Part shown: piece by piece, positions 15,970-23,153 of the stretch
How positions within the stretch are numbered: the stretch's first letter is position 1
How the letters are laid out: each line of letters opens with the position of its first letter
Source of the DNA: Anaerolineae bacterium
GTDB taxonomy: Bacteria > Chloroflexota > Anaerolineae > SpSt-313
Direction: 5' to 3'
Length of the DNA stretch: 23,153 nucleotides
Assembly (NCBI GenBank): GCA_023511475.1
Contig: JAIMBM010000006.1
Location: 1 to 23,153, forward strand
Made by a program: the position numbers and the translations under genes
Notes under the pieces: generated by a model
What the model was told of the DNA's origin: nothing
The model's database searches: none
What the model saw: the letters and a program-made list of their open reading frames with translations, nothing else

Positions 15970-16608
15970 ATGATCACGATTGAGGAAGCACGGCAGCTCT
16001 ACCAGGCGGCCGACCCGGCCCACGACTTTGCCCACGTCCTGCGCGTGCTGCGCCTCGCCGAGCGCATCGGCGCAGCCGAGGGGGCGGACCTCGAGATGCT
16101 GCGCGCCGCCGCCTTGTTGCACGACGTGGCGCGGGCCGAGGAACGTGCCGGCGGTCCCTGCCATGCGCACGCCGGGGCGGAGCGAGCCCGGGAGATCCTG
16201 CGCGGTGCAGACCCTGCCCGCATCGACGCGGTCGCAGAGGCCATCGCCAGCCACCGTTTCCGCAGCGGGCCGGCACCGGCCAGCCTCGAGGCCCGAATCC
16301 TCTCCGATGCCGACAGGCTCGACGCCATGGGCGCCATCGGCATCGCGCGTGCCTATGCTACCGCCGGGACCCTCGGGCAGGCGCTGTGGCCGGAGATGTC
16401 GATCAGGGAGCTCGCCTCAGCTCTGGAAGAAGGCAACAACCTGGCCGGCGAGCACACGCCCGTCCACGAGTGGCTGCTCAAGCTCTCCCGGCTGCAGGCG
16501 ACGCTCTACACTGCGACGGCACAGCGCATTGGCCGCGAGCGGCACGCCTTCATGGAGATGTTCTTTCGGCGCCTCGAGCAGGAGGTGATGGGGGCTGATG
16601 GCGGGTGA
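15970..16608 (+). CDS. HD-domain phosphohydrolase
   Basis: 212-residue HD superfamily protein of the small YedJ-like type. The metal ligands are visible: H22 (AHDFAHVLRV), the H51-D52 pair (ALLHDVAR), H95 (IASHRF) and D115 (SDADRLDAMGAIG). These enzymes hydrolyse phosphate esters, often nucleotides; the substrate is unknown here. ATG 15970 is chosen because conserved sequence (ITIEEARQLY) begins at once and a GGAGG lies just upstream. The in-frame ATG at 15844 would add 42 low-complexity residues. The 3' end overlaps the convergent minus-strand gene by 59 nt. Confidence 0.85.
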   Translation: MITIEEARQLYQAADPAHDFAHVLRVLRLAERIGAAEGADLEMLRAAALLHDVARAEERAGGPCHAHAGAERAREILRGADPARIDAVAEAIASHRFRSGPAPASLEARILSDADRLDAMGAIGIARAYATAGTLGQALWPEMSIRELASALEEGNNLAGEHTPVHEWLLKLSRLQATLYTATAQRIGRERHAFMEMFFRRLEQEVMGADGG

Positions 16609-17485
16609 GGCGCCCAGTGCGCAGGCAGTAGATTGCGCCATCCGGACCGGCGTAGGCATGGGGGCAGGGCAACGGCTCCCGCCGCCCGCCGGGTAGCAGC
16701 GCCCTCGCCCTCTCGGCCAGCTGTGCCCACGCCATCGCCAGGCGCTCGCAAAGAGAGGGCACCGGGTAGAGCGCCTCCAGATGCGCTACGGCTTCCTCCC
16801 AGGTCATGCCACTGCCCTCGCGGCTGTTCGCGGCCCGCCAGGTCGCAAGGTCCAGGTACAGGTCCCCGGCCGTCCTGCCGGCCCGTCGCGGCAGGCCATG
16901 CGCCGCCAGCATCCGGGCGACGGGCTCGAAGCGACGCCGGTACCAGTCCGCAGCCGCCTCACGCAGGGCAGGCTGCCCCTTCCCTTCGGCGGCCAGGCTC
17001 AGGCGGTGTGCAGCAATCTCCTCCTGCAGGCGCTCATAGCCCCCAATCTGGCTCACCTCCACGCCCCCGAGGCCCGTCTCGCTGACAAAGGCGCGTCGCG
17101 CCAGATACAGCCGATCCTCCGGGCGCGTGCCTCCGGGCAGGAGCTCGATCACGTGGGCATCGATCTCGACCTGGCCGTTCTCCTTCGCGACAGCCACCCG
17201 GTGGTTCCCATCGATCACATAGTACTCATCCCGCAGCTTGTAGAGCTCCACCGGGGGAAGGATGGCGCCCTGATCCACGAGGCGCCGGATCCGCTCGAGG
17301 CGTTGGCGGCGTGCTCGCGTCAGGCTGAGGGGCTGAAAGCGCGCGTCCAGCTCGTGGCAGCGTCCCACGCTGCCCACAATGCGGTCTACGGGCACGAGGC
17401 GATACCCGAGATCAGCGCGGCCGGCGTACGCCCCCGCGCTCTGCTCGGCATAGAAACACTTGACACGAGTCCTGCCGCGGAACAT
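16550..17485 (-). CDS. ParB/Srx-like domain protein (DGNHR motif), function unknown
   Basis: 311-residue protein. The N-terminal third resembles the ParB-like / DUF4032-type fold: a region VPVDRIVGSVGRCHELDARF, a helical segment RARRQRLERIRRLVDQG, then YVIDGNHRVAVAKENG (90-104). The GNHR signature is shared with ParB nuclease-like and sulfiredoxin-like proteins. The remainder (about 120-300) is charged and partly helical, without a motif I recognise. A C-terminal PCPHAYAGPDGAIYCLRTGRL segment has two cysteines. ATG 17485 is preferred over GTG 17497 because GGTGAG lies 7 nt upstream of it. It is convergent with the HD gene. No partitioning partner (ParA) or parS is visible, so a chromosome-partition role is not supported. 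Confidence 0.7.
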   Translation of the reverse strand: MFRGRTRVKCFYAEQSAGAYAGRADLGYRLVPVDRIVGSVGRCHELDARFQPLSLTRARRQRLERIRRLVDQGAILPPVELYKLRDEYYVIDGNHRVAVAKENGQVEIDAHVIELLPGGTRPEDRLYLARRAFVSETGLGGVEVSQIGGYERLQEEIAAHRLSLAAEGKGQPALREAAADWYRRRFEPVARMLAAHGLPRRAGRTAGDLYLDLATWRAANSREGSGMTWEEAVAHLEALYPVPSLCERLAMAWAQLAERARALLPGGRREPLPCPHAYAGPDGAIYCLRTGRLTRHQPPSPPARGAERTSP

Positions 17486-17864
17486 GGTAGCTCTCACCGG
17501 TGGCTCATGGCAGCCAATGGTTGGTGCAGTGCACCGAGGTTCTGCCCAGCGCGGGTTAGGACCTGGACTGTCCGTGCCTGCAAGTCCGATGCCTCATGAC
17601 TCTCATTCGTGGTGTGCGACGAACTGCCACTTGTTGAGTATTGTTCGGAAGAGAGGGGGTTCTGCCAGCAGAACACGCCAGCTCTGCCGGATTGCGCCAA
17701 GAGCGGAGGGATTCGTTCCGCCTTGAGCAGGGCCCGTCTGCGGTCGAAAACCCCGCCGATGCAAGATGACCAAGGTGCAGGTTCCCCCCACGGCACACAT
17801 GCTTCCGACGACGGTACCCAAGGCGGACATACGAGCAAGACCCCACCTGGCGGACATCTGAGGA

Positions 17865-17893
17865 GTCGCACCGATTTGCGAAGCCGGTGCGAC
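17865..17893. repeat. Hairpin, 9-bp perfect stem
   Basis: GTCGCACCG at 17865-17873 pairs with CGGTGCGAC at 17885-17893 around an 11-nt loop. No T tract follows. It could be an IS end, an operator or an RNA stem; the role is unknown. Confidence 0.6.
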
Positions 17894-17939
17894 ATGCCTG
17901 ACAGAGCCCACGTTGGCACAGCAATGTCACTTCATGGCA

Positions 17940-17967
17940 CCGGCACCGTACCGGTTTCTGGTATACT
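17940..17967 (+). promoter_or_regulatory. Candidate extended -10 promoter with overlapping operator palindrome
   Basis: TGGTATACT at 17959-17967 matches an extended -10 element (TGnTATAAT). The expected -35 zone has no good hexamer but is occupied by CCGGCACCGTACCGG (17940-17954), a near-perfect 15-nt palindrome resembling operators of sugar-responsive repressors. This would drive the ABC transporter genes, whose first start is 358 nt downstream of the -10. Inference from sequence only. Confidence 0.4.
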
Positions 17968-18324
17968 AGAAGGCGATGATAACACCCGACGGCATAAGTG
18001 TCAACGTCGCTCTCTGGGATTCTCGGAGCAACACGTCATGTCCAAGCTCCCTGCATACCACATCCCCTGGTGTGCTCCTGCGCAGGGCGAGGTTGATCGA
18101 GTGAGCCAATTTGTCAGTCCGGACCCAATTGGCGCCTCCAACAGTGCACTGCCTCGACTATCCTTGTCAGCGACGTCCCAGGCTCGCGAGTGCGTGGATG
18201 TGCATCGAGAGGAGGGCAGGAGGTGAGGATACCGGGAAGACAGCTGCGTGCGGACCTGGCCAATCAAAGACGCGAGCGTCTGTGAGCCTCGTGAAATGGT
18301 GCAGCGAAAAAGAAGGAGGGAGCC

Positions 18325-19641
18325 ATGACTACCGGGAACACGGTTGTGACCCGTCGGCGTTGGCTGCGGACCGTCGCACTGGCAGGCGCTGGCCTTCTCG
18401 CATCGGCGTGTCAGCCGAAGGTGGTCGAGAAACCAGTGAAAGAGACGGTGGTTGTTGAGAAAGTGGTGAGGGAGACCGCCATACCGCCGACCAAGCCAGC
18501 GCCCAGACCGAGTGTATCAATCAGCCTATGCACCCATGACGTCCAGACTGTGGTGGACTGCCACGCAAGACACATTCAGTGGTATCAGGAGCAGCACCCT
18601 AACGTGCAGATCAGCCAGGTCTTCTATCCGACGAAGGACATGGTGCAGAAGCTCGTTGTGGGCTGGTCAGCGGGAGTCGGTGACACCGTCTGCGGCATCT
18701 ATGGTCCCTGGCTGCCCACGTTTGTCAAGGGCGGTTACCTCGATCCAGCTCCTCCACATGTCGTGGACTTCGTGACGCAGGACTTCTTTGAGGTGAACAT
18801 CAAGGGGGGCACAATCGACGGGAAGCTGTACACTATTGTCGAGGAGATTGGATGTCCACTCCCCCTCTACAACAAGGACGTGTGGGCGGAGGCCGGAATC
18901 CCGGAAGAGGAACTCCCGGAAACGTATGAACAGTTGGTCTCCCTTCTCCCTCGGTTGGATCGGCCTGGGATCCAGGCGATCTGCAATATGCCCGAGGGGT
19001 TGTTCCAGATCGTGAACTGGACGACAGTGTTGCTGGCCTACGGCGGGCGAGTGCTGAACGACACCTTCACCAGGGCAGCGTTCAACAGCCCAGCTGGTCT
19101 CGAGGCAACAAGAGTTCACAGGAGACTCACTCCTAAGGAGTCTGACTACAAGATGTTCCTGGCGGGCAAGTGTGGCATGCTCTGGTTCGGACCTTGGTGT
19201 CGCCCTTGGTGGAGTAACCCCAAGATGAATGTCAAGGTGGGGCCTCCGTTGCGAGGGCCAGCCGGGCGGGTTCATGCCAACTGTCAGTGGGACTATGTCG
19301 TGAACGCACACGCTACACCAGAGCAAAAAGAGGCGGCCTGGGATTACGCTATGTTCGTAAGCACTAAACAAGCCCAGATCATCTTCTGGAAGGAAGTGGG
19401 GCACATGCCTCGCAGCAAGTCGGCATACGAGGACCCTGTACTGAAGAAGGATGCCTTCCCCCAATCGTTCGCGCAGTACCTGCCCGAGACGGAGAATTAC
19501 TACGCGCCAATCCCCGAGTGGGAACCTATCGAGAAGAGCATCATCGCTGGACTCGAGCGACTCACTGCAGGAGAGATCGTCGAGGAGCAGTTCCTGAGCG
19601 AGACGGAGAAAAAGGTAAACGATATCCTCGCCGGAAAGTAG
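18325..19641 (+). CDS. Carbohydrate ABC transporter substrate-binding lipoprotein
   Basis: 438-residue family 1 extracellular solute-binding protein. The N-terminus has a twin-arginine-like TRRRWLR stretch, a hydrophobic segment and the lipobox LLASAC with lipidated C29. A charged linker follows (VVEKPVKETVVVEKVVRE, then a proline-rich part), in the style common in Chloroflexota. The mature domain begins with VSISLCTHD and contains the usual hinge and ligand regions (TIDGKLYTIVEEIGCPLPLYNKDVWAEAGI; GKCGMLWFGPW; DYAMFVSTKQAQ). It binds the sugar outside the membrane and delivers it to the two permeases downstream. ATG 18325 has a strong GGAGGGAGCC ribosome-binding site. The ligand cannot be read directly; the neighbouring GH172 protein suggests a fructose- or arabinose-containing glycan. 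Confidence 0.92.
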   Translation: MTTGNTVVTRRRWLRTVALAGAGLLASACQPKVVEKPVKETVVVEKVVRETAIPPTKPAPRPSVSISLCTHDVQTVVDCHARHIQWYQEQHPNVQISQVFYPTKDMVQKLVVGWSAGVGDTVCGIYGPWLPTFVKGGYLDPAPPHVVDFVTQDFFEVNIKGGTIDGKLYTIVEEIGCPLPLYNKDVWAEAGIPEEELPETYEQLVSLLPRLDRPGIQAICNMPEGLFQIVNWTTVLLAYGGRVLNDTFTRAAFNSPAGLEATRVHRRLTPKESDYKMFLAGKCGMLWFGPWCRPWWSNPKMNVKVGPPLRGPAGRVHANCQWDYVVNAHATPEQKEAAWDYAMFVSTKQAQIIFWKEVGHMPRSKSAYEDPVLKKDAFPQSFAQYLPETENYYAPIPEWEPIEKSIIAGLERLTAGEIVEEQFLSETEKKVNDILAGK

Positions 19642-19717
19642 GAGTGTCACTTGGCAGGTTCTCCGCTATCGTCGGCCCGCACAAGCCGTACGGGGAAGAT
19701 GACTCTGGACGCTGGAA

Positions 19718-19745
19718 GGCGGAGCGTACGAGGGTACGCTCCGCC
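19718..19745. promoter_or_regulatory. Perfect 12-bp hairpin between binding-protein and permease genes
   Basis: GGCGGAGCGTAC (19718-19729) pairs perfectly with GTACGCTCCGCC (19734-19745) around a GAGG loop. It lies in the 142-nt gap after the binding-protein gene. No T tract follows, so it more likely acts as a 3' mRNA stabiliser or partial terminator that raises binding protein over permease, as known for malE-malF. Confidence 0.65.
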
Positions 19746-19783
19746 GAGCCTTCGCACCAGTATGCAGCGCCGAGGAGCGCGAA

Positions 19784-20731
19784 ATGGGTGGCGTACTGCA
19801 GAGAGCTCTGCATGCTTGGGTAACCCGGCCGTTGAGGCTGCTGATGGGCGGTTCGCTCAGGCGACAGCAGAACCTGTTTGTCTGGCTCAGCCTCGTGCCC
19901 GTTCTGGCGTATTTCACACTGTTCAACCTATATCCTATCGTCTCAGCCCTTAACGTGAGCCTGCGACGATGGCGATTTGCCGAGCCACATTCGCATCCTT
20001 TCGTCGGACTCGAGAACTACGCTTGGGCGCTTCAGGATGAAGTGTTCTGGGTGTCGCTGCGGAATTCCCTGCTCTTCTTGGTTGGTCACGTTGGCTTGCA
20101 GTTGGTCGTCGCGCTAGTACTGGCCGTGATCCTGTTTCCCATACGGCAGCCGTGGCGCGGTGTCCTTACAGCCGTCTGTTTTCTCCCGGTAGTGACCTCA
20201 GCCGTAGCAGTGTCTCTTATCTTCAGGGATCTCTTTGCTCCCGTCACGGGTCCCCTCAACTACCTACTTGGCCTGGTTGGGCTAGGCCCTTACAACTATC
20301 TGACTACCAGCATGGGAGCTCGGGTTTCGGTCATCGCTATCACGAACTGGAAGAACCTCGGAGTGTGGCTCGTGCTGTATCTCGCCGGCCTCACCACCAT
20401 TCCCGCAGAGTTGGACGAGGCTGCAGCAATCGACGGCGCCTCGAGGGTGCAGGCATTCCTGTTCATTACCATCCCGCTGCTACGGCCCACGCTCGTATAT
20501 CTCGTCGTTATGGGAACGGTTGGTACGCTGCAGGACTTCACCGGGATCTACACCCTTACCGGAGGCGGACCTGGCACAGCAACGCGCACACTGGTGTTGC
20601 ATATCTATCAGCATGCCTTCAACTTTTTCGACATGGGACGTGGTTCTGCAGTCGCGTTTGTGCTCTTCGTAGCGCTGGCGGTGGTGTCAGCGCTGCAATT
20701 GCGGGTGTTGCGCCACGATTTCGAATACTAG
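19784..20731 (+). CDS. Sugar ABC transporter permease, MalF type
   Basis: 315-residue inner-membrane permease with six predicted helices. The first is LFVWLSLVPVLAYFTLFNLYPIV near residues 31-53, followed by GLENYAWAL and NSLLFLVGHVGLQLVVALVLAV. The EAA loop contacting the ATPase is DEAAAIDGASRVQAFLFITIPLLRP (211-235). The MalF-type signature FTGIYTLTGGGPGTAT follows before the last helix. Start ATG 19784 with GAGGAG upstream. It pairs with the MalG-type gene 85 nt downstream. No ATP-binding subunit is encoded here, so a shared MsiK/UgpC-type ATPase elsewhere is expected. Confidence 0.93.
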   Translation: MGGVLQRALHAWVTRPLRLLMGGSLRRQQNLFVWLSLVPVLAYFTLFNLYPIVSALNVSLRRWRFAEPHSHPFVGLENYAWALQDEVFWVSLRNSLLFLVGHVGLQLVVALVLAVILFPIRQPWRGVLTAVCFLPVVTSAVAVSLIFRDLFAPVTGPLNYLLGLVGLGPYNYLTTSMGARVSVIAITNWKNLGVWLVLYLAGLTTIPAELDEAAAIDGASRVQAFLFITIPLLRPTLVYLVVMGTVGTLQDFTGIYTLTGGGPGTATRTLVLHIYQHAFNFFDMGRGSAVAFVLFVALAVVSALQLRVLRHDFEY

Positions 20732-20816
20732 GCGAAGCTTGTGGGCCTTCTACATGGGGCAGAGCGCACTGCGTCCAGAACCTTTGCTCACTTGTACCTG
20801 ACAGAGGAGCTACTGC

Positions 20817-21674
20817 ATGTTGAGGAAGCTGAAGAACCATAGCATGCACCTTGGTGCTACACTGCTTACATGGGCTCTGCTCGCGATGCTTGCCGCCTGC
20901 ATCCTCTTCCCACTCTATTGGATGTTGATGACCTCATTCAAACCGATGAGCGAGGTATGGACGTACCCTCCCATATTCTTTCCCCGCCACTTCATGGGGT
21001 TGGCAAATTACCGCGAGGTGGTCCGCAGAGTGCCCGTGGCCCAGTTCTATGGCAACAGCATCTACGTAGGTGCTGCCCGCACCCTCGCAACCCTGTTCAC
21101 TTGTTCGCTGGTCGGATACGTATTTGCCAAGTTTGAGTTTGCCGCGAAAGAGACCCTTTTCATGCTCGTCTTGGCGACGATGATGGTGCCAGCTACAGTG
21201 ACTCTGATCCCATACTTCATCCTGTTCAAAGACCTGGGTCTGCTTAACACGTTGGCCGCGGTTATCGTGCCCGGGCTCACCAGTGCGTCAGGTATCTTCA
21301 TGGTGCGGCAGTACGTGGAGAGCATCCCCAATGAGCTAATCGCCGCGGCGCGTATCGATGGCTGTGGCGAGTTCTGGATCTATGCCACGCTGATTCTTCC
21401 TTTGTGCAAGCCGGTGTTGTCAGCACTGGGCATCTTCACTTTCCTGAACTCATGGAACGAGTTTCTGTGGCCCCTGCTCGTCCTGCGCGACAAACATCTG
21501 CTGACTCTTCCCGTGGGCCTGAATATGTTCGCCGGAACCATGATGCGTCAGCAGCAGTGGATTCACCTAGCGATGGCATTCGTCACCATGGCTGTGTTGC
21601 CCGGTATGCTCGTCTTCTTGGCGGGTCAGAGGCACTTTGTGCAGGGCATCGCCCTGACAGGAATGAAGGGCTGA
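20817..21674 (+). CDS. Sugar ABC transporter permease, MalG type
   Basis: 285-residue permease of the MalG/CUT1 group. The first helix and the conserved LFPLYWMLMTSFKP turn are at about residues 18-43, followed by FMGLANYREVV and NSIYVGAARTL. The EAA loop is ELIAAARIDGCGEFWIYATLILPL (173-196), and FLNSWNEFLWPLLVL (209-223) is typical of the family. The extreme C-terminus HFVQGIALTGMKG is the usual MalG ending, so the gene is complete. ATG 20817 follows GAGGAG. It forms the transmembrane channel with the MalF-type partner. Confidence 0.93.
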   Translation: MLRKLKNHSMHLGATLLTWALLAMLAACILFPLYWMLMTSFKPMSEVWTYPPIFFPRHFMGLANYREVVRRVPVAQFYGNSIYVGAARTLATLFTCSLVGYVFAKFEFAAKETLFMLVLATMMVPATVTLIPYFILFKDLGLLNTLAAVIVPGLTSASGIFMVRQYVESIPNELIAAARIDGCGEFWIYATLILPLCKPVLSALGIFTFLNSWNEFLWPLLVLRDKHLLTLPVGLNMFAGTMMRQQQWIHLAMAFVTMAVLPGMLVFLAGQRHFVQGIALTGMKG

Positions 21675-21691
21675 GAAAGGGAATAGTGGAC

Positions 21692-22792
21692 ATGGAAGCT
21701 TTCAGCGGACTGAGCATGCACCTGGGGGTCCTCCCACTTCTTTCGACCGCCAAGACGCGCTCGATCAGTGCCGAGAACCCCACCGGCGAGAAGGGACAGG
21801 GCGGTAGAGCCACTGAGGGGACTGGAGCAGCATGCGCCCGCGATCTCGGGGTAGGCTGGAAGATCTCGCCAAGTGTACGCATTGCGCCCGGCGAGGTTCT
21901 TGCCCTCGCTAGCATCAGTGGACCTGGCGCCGTGCAGAGCATGTGGTTCGGGGGCAGCGTGGGGCGCGAGCACATACTGCGCATCTACTGGGATGGTCAG
22001 GAACAGCCATCGGTAGAGTGCCCCCTGCCCGACTTTTTCGCTTGTGGCTGGTCGACCAATCGACAGGATCCCCACGGCGGGCCATTCTCGCAGATCAGCT
22101 CGCTGCCGGTAGCTGTGAACCCAAACCGGGGGTTGAACTGCTTCTGGCCGATGCCATTCCGGCAAGCCTGTCGGGTTACCATGGAGAACCGCGATGACCG
22201 GGACATGATCTGCTACTACCAGATCAACTACGCGTTGGCCTCTGTGCCGGACGACGCAGCCTACTTCCACGCCCAGTTTCGGCGCGTCAATCCTCTCCCC
22301 TACAAGCAGGTCTACACGATCATCGATGGCATAAGAGGGCGAGGGCAATATGTGGGCACCTACCTGGCCTGGGGGGTGAACAACTGCGGCTGGTTCGGCG
22401 AGGGGGAAATCAAGTTCTACATCGATGGCGACACCGAGTTCCCGACCATCTGCGGCACGGGCACGGAGGACTATTTCGGGGGCGCATACGGATGGACTCT
22501 TGATGGACAGTATGTTACCTACACAACTCCATTCATGGGGATGCACGAGTTCATCCGCCCAGATGGTGGCCGCCGATCGCAGCAGCGCTTTGGCATGTAT
22601 CGCTGGCACATCATGGATCCGATTCGCTTCGACAAGGACTTGCGAGTCACAATTCAGGCGCTGGGCTGGCGAAGTGGCGGACGCTATCTTCCTCTACAGG
22701 ACGACATTGCCTCTGTGGCGTACTGGTATCAGACGCTGCCCACCGCCCCCTTCCCGCCACTGCCAGATCGAGACTACCTTGAGGTGATCTGA
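21692..22792 (+). CDS. DUF2961 / GH172-family glycoside hydrolase-like protein
   Basis: 366-residue DUF2961 protein. Family members characterised so far include alpha-D-fructofuranosidases / difructose dianhydride I enzymes and D-arabinofuranosidases (GH172). Recognisable blocks are LASISGPGAVQSMWF (early beta strand), LRIYWDGQEQPSVECPLPDFF, the WPMPF segment, and the catalytic-region motif GEIKFYIDGD followed by CGTGTEDYFGGAYGW. E237/E239 and E259 are candidate acid/base and nucleophile by family position. There is no signal peptide, so it probably acts in the cytoplasm on the imported sugar. ATG 21692 is chosen because conserved sequence starts soon after and it lies 17 nt past the permease stop; GTG 21686 is an alternative. 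The frame is open far upstream, but that part overlaps the permease. Confidence 0.87.
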   Translation: MEAFSGLSMHLGVLPLLSTAKTRSISAENPTGEKGQGGRATEGTGAACARDLGVGWKISPSVRIAPGEVLALASISGPGAVQSMWFGGSVGREHILRIYWDGQEQPSVECPLPDFFACGWSTNRQDPHGGPFSQISSLPVAVNPNRGLNCFWPMPFRQACRVTMENRDDRDMICYYQINYALASVPDDAAYFHAQFRRVNPLPYKQVYTIIDGIRGRGQYVGTYLAWGVNNCGWFGEGEIKFYIDGDTEFPTICGTGTEDYFGGAYGWTLDGQYVTYTTPFMGMHEFIRPDGGRRSQQRFGMYRWHIMDPIRFDKDLRVTIQALGWRSGGRYLPLQDDIASVAYWYQTLPTAPFPPLPDRDYLEVI

Positions 22793-22839
22793 GAGCCTAG
22801 CTTCAGAAGAGCCCGCTGCTACCTCAACAGGCGATTGCC

Positions 22840-22873
22840 AGCACGGGCAGCCGGCCTACCCCCTGCCCGTGCT
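22840..22873 (+). terminator. Candidate terminator after the GH172 gene
   Basis: AGCACGGGCAG (22840-22850) and CTGCCCGTGCT (22863-22873) form a perfect 11-bp stem with a 12-nt loop, 48 nt after the stop codon. The following sequence GTCTGCTTG is only weakly T-rich, so termination strength is uncertain. Confidence 0.55.
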
Positions 22874-22929
22874 GTCTGCTTGAGTATGCTCTACGCTACC
22901 CCGAGGAAAGCGGGGGATGCCCCCTCCCC

Positions 22930-22963
22930 TGCACAGGCGGACGCCGTGGTGTCCGCCTGTGCA
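22930..22963. repeat. Perfect 13-bp inverted repeat
   Basis: TGCACAGGCGGAC (22930-22942) pairs with GTCCGCCTGTGCA (22951-22963) around an 8-nt loop, GCCGTGGT. No T tract follows. Possibly an intergenic repeat unit or a bidirectional terminator stem. Confidence 0.75.
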
Positions 22964-23095
22964 CGCGAGACACCCCGTGGGAAAAGGGTCCCCTCCCCCA
23001 AGTCGGTTCAGGGGCGGACAGCCTCCATCTGTCTCCACAGGCGTAACGATCACCCATCGTCAGACCCCCACCCCTCACCCCTTCAGGGGCGGACA

Positions 23096-23121
23096 GGCGG
23101 CCAGAATCGAGGCTGGCCGCC
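23096..23121. repeat. Perfect 9-bp inverted repeat near window end
   Basis: GGCGGCCAG (23096-23104) pairs with CTGGCCGCC (23113-23121) around an 8-nt loop. A further GGGCCGCC follows at about 23129-23136, suggesting the repeat cluster continues past the window. Confidence 0.7.
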
Positions 23122-23153
23122 CTAAAGAGGGCCGCCTGGAGACACCTGAGTGG

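Larger units (their letters stand above)
17486..18324. other. 839-nt regulatory gap upstream of the sugar ABC operon
   Basis: No credible protein gene; the open frames have no recognisable motif. It contains two GGCGGACAT copies (from 17822 and 17850), a 9-bp-stem hairpin (17865-17893) and a candidate extended -10 promoter with an operator-like palindrome (17940-17967). A 42-codon frame follows (17976-18104; starts MITPDGISVN), which I cannot assign. The divergent gene at 17485 also starts from this gap, so promoters for both directions are expected here. Confidence 0.6.
22793..23153. other. Hairpin-rich 3' intergenic region
   Basis: 361 nt to the window end with no credible gene. It contains three strong hairpins (22840-22873, 22930-22963, 23096-23121) and two copies of TTCAGGGGCGGACAG (near 23006 and 23082). 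Confidence 0.7.

Noticed and set aside
11403..15977. 1524-codon open frame on the minus strand
   Set aside because: It crosses the hdrA3 end, CBS-ACT, mvhD, the FdhB-like gene and the transposase in antisense and shows no domain. An open frame spanning an IS insertion and five genes is a composition artefact.
17609..18226. 205-codon + strand frame and overlapping minus-strand frames in the regulatory gap
   Set aside because: No motif, no ribosome-binding site, and the frames mutually overlap; the sequence looks non-coding or remnant.
21404..21691. Upstream in-frame extension of the DUF2961 gene
   Set aside because: It overlaps the end of the MalG-type permease and encodes no DUF2961 sequence.

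Overview
The window is high-GC bacterial DNA, entirely accessory or metabolic, with no rRNA or tRNA seen. Three things point to an anaerobic member of the Chloroflexota (Anaerolineae-like): many heterodisulfide-reductase (Hdr) type iron-sulfur flavoproteins, a substrate-binding lipoprotein whose linker after the lipobox is rich in Val, Glu and Lys, and intergenic DNA full of GC-rich hairpin repeats. This placement is inference; no marker gene is present.

Region 1 (1-13877, + strand) is one long redox gene cluster. Order: class I fumarate hydratase alpha (5' end cut by the window) and beta; HdrC; HdrB; a short repeat-flanked island holding a frameshifted GxxExxY gene; two adjacent HdrA-type proteins that overlap by 14 nt; a 619-nt untranslated spacer of hairpin repeats; a giant 1478-residue HdrA protein with an NfnB/GltD-type NAD(P)H:FAD module nested inside its first HdrA half; a CBS-CBS-ACT protein; MvhD; and an FdhB/FrhB-like iron-sulfur flavoprotein. 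The cysteine motifs for all clusters are intact. Read together, the set looks like a soluble multi-flavin electron-transfer, probably electron-bifurcating, complex. NAD(P)H and the FdhB-like subunit would be electron ports, HdrB/HdrC the disulfide-type output, and fumarase is translationally coupled to HdrC. No hydrogenase large subunit or formate dehydrogenase catalytic subunit is visible.

Region 2 (13878-17485) holds an IS1182-type transposase, an HD-domain phosphohydrolase, and a convergent gene with a ParB-like DGNHR motif on the minus strand. The last two overlap tail to tail.

Region 3 (17486-23153, + strand) looks less GC-rich. An 839-nt regulatory gap with a candidate extended -10 promoter and a near-palindromic operator precedes a carbohydrate ABC importer: lipoprotein binding protein, MalF-like permease, MalG-like permease. 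It ends with a DUF2961/GH172 protein, a family of alpha-D-fructofuranosidase / D-arabinofuranosidase type enzymes. No transporter ATPase is present. A perfect 12-bp hairpin lies between the binding protein and the first permease. The window ends in a 361-nt hairpin-rich stretch.
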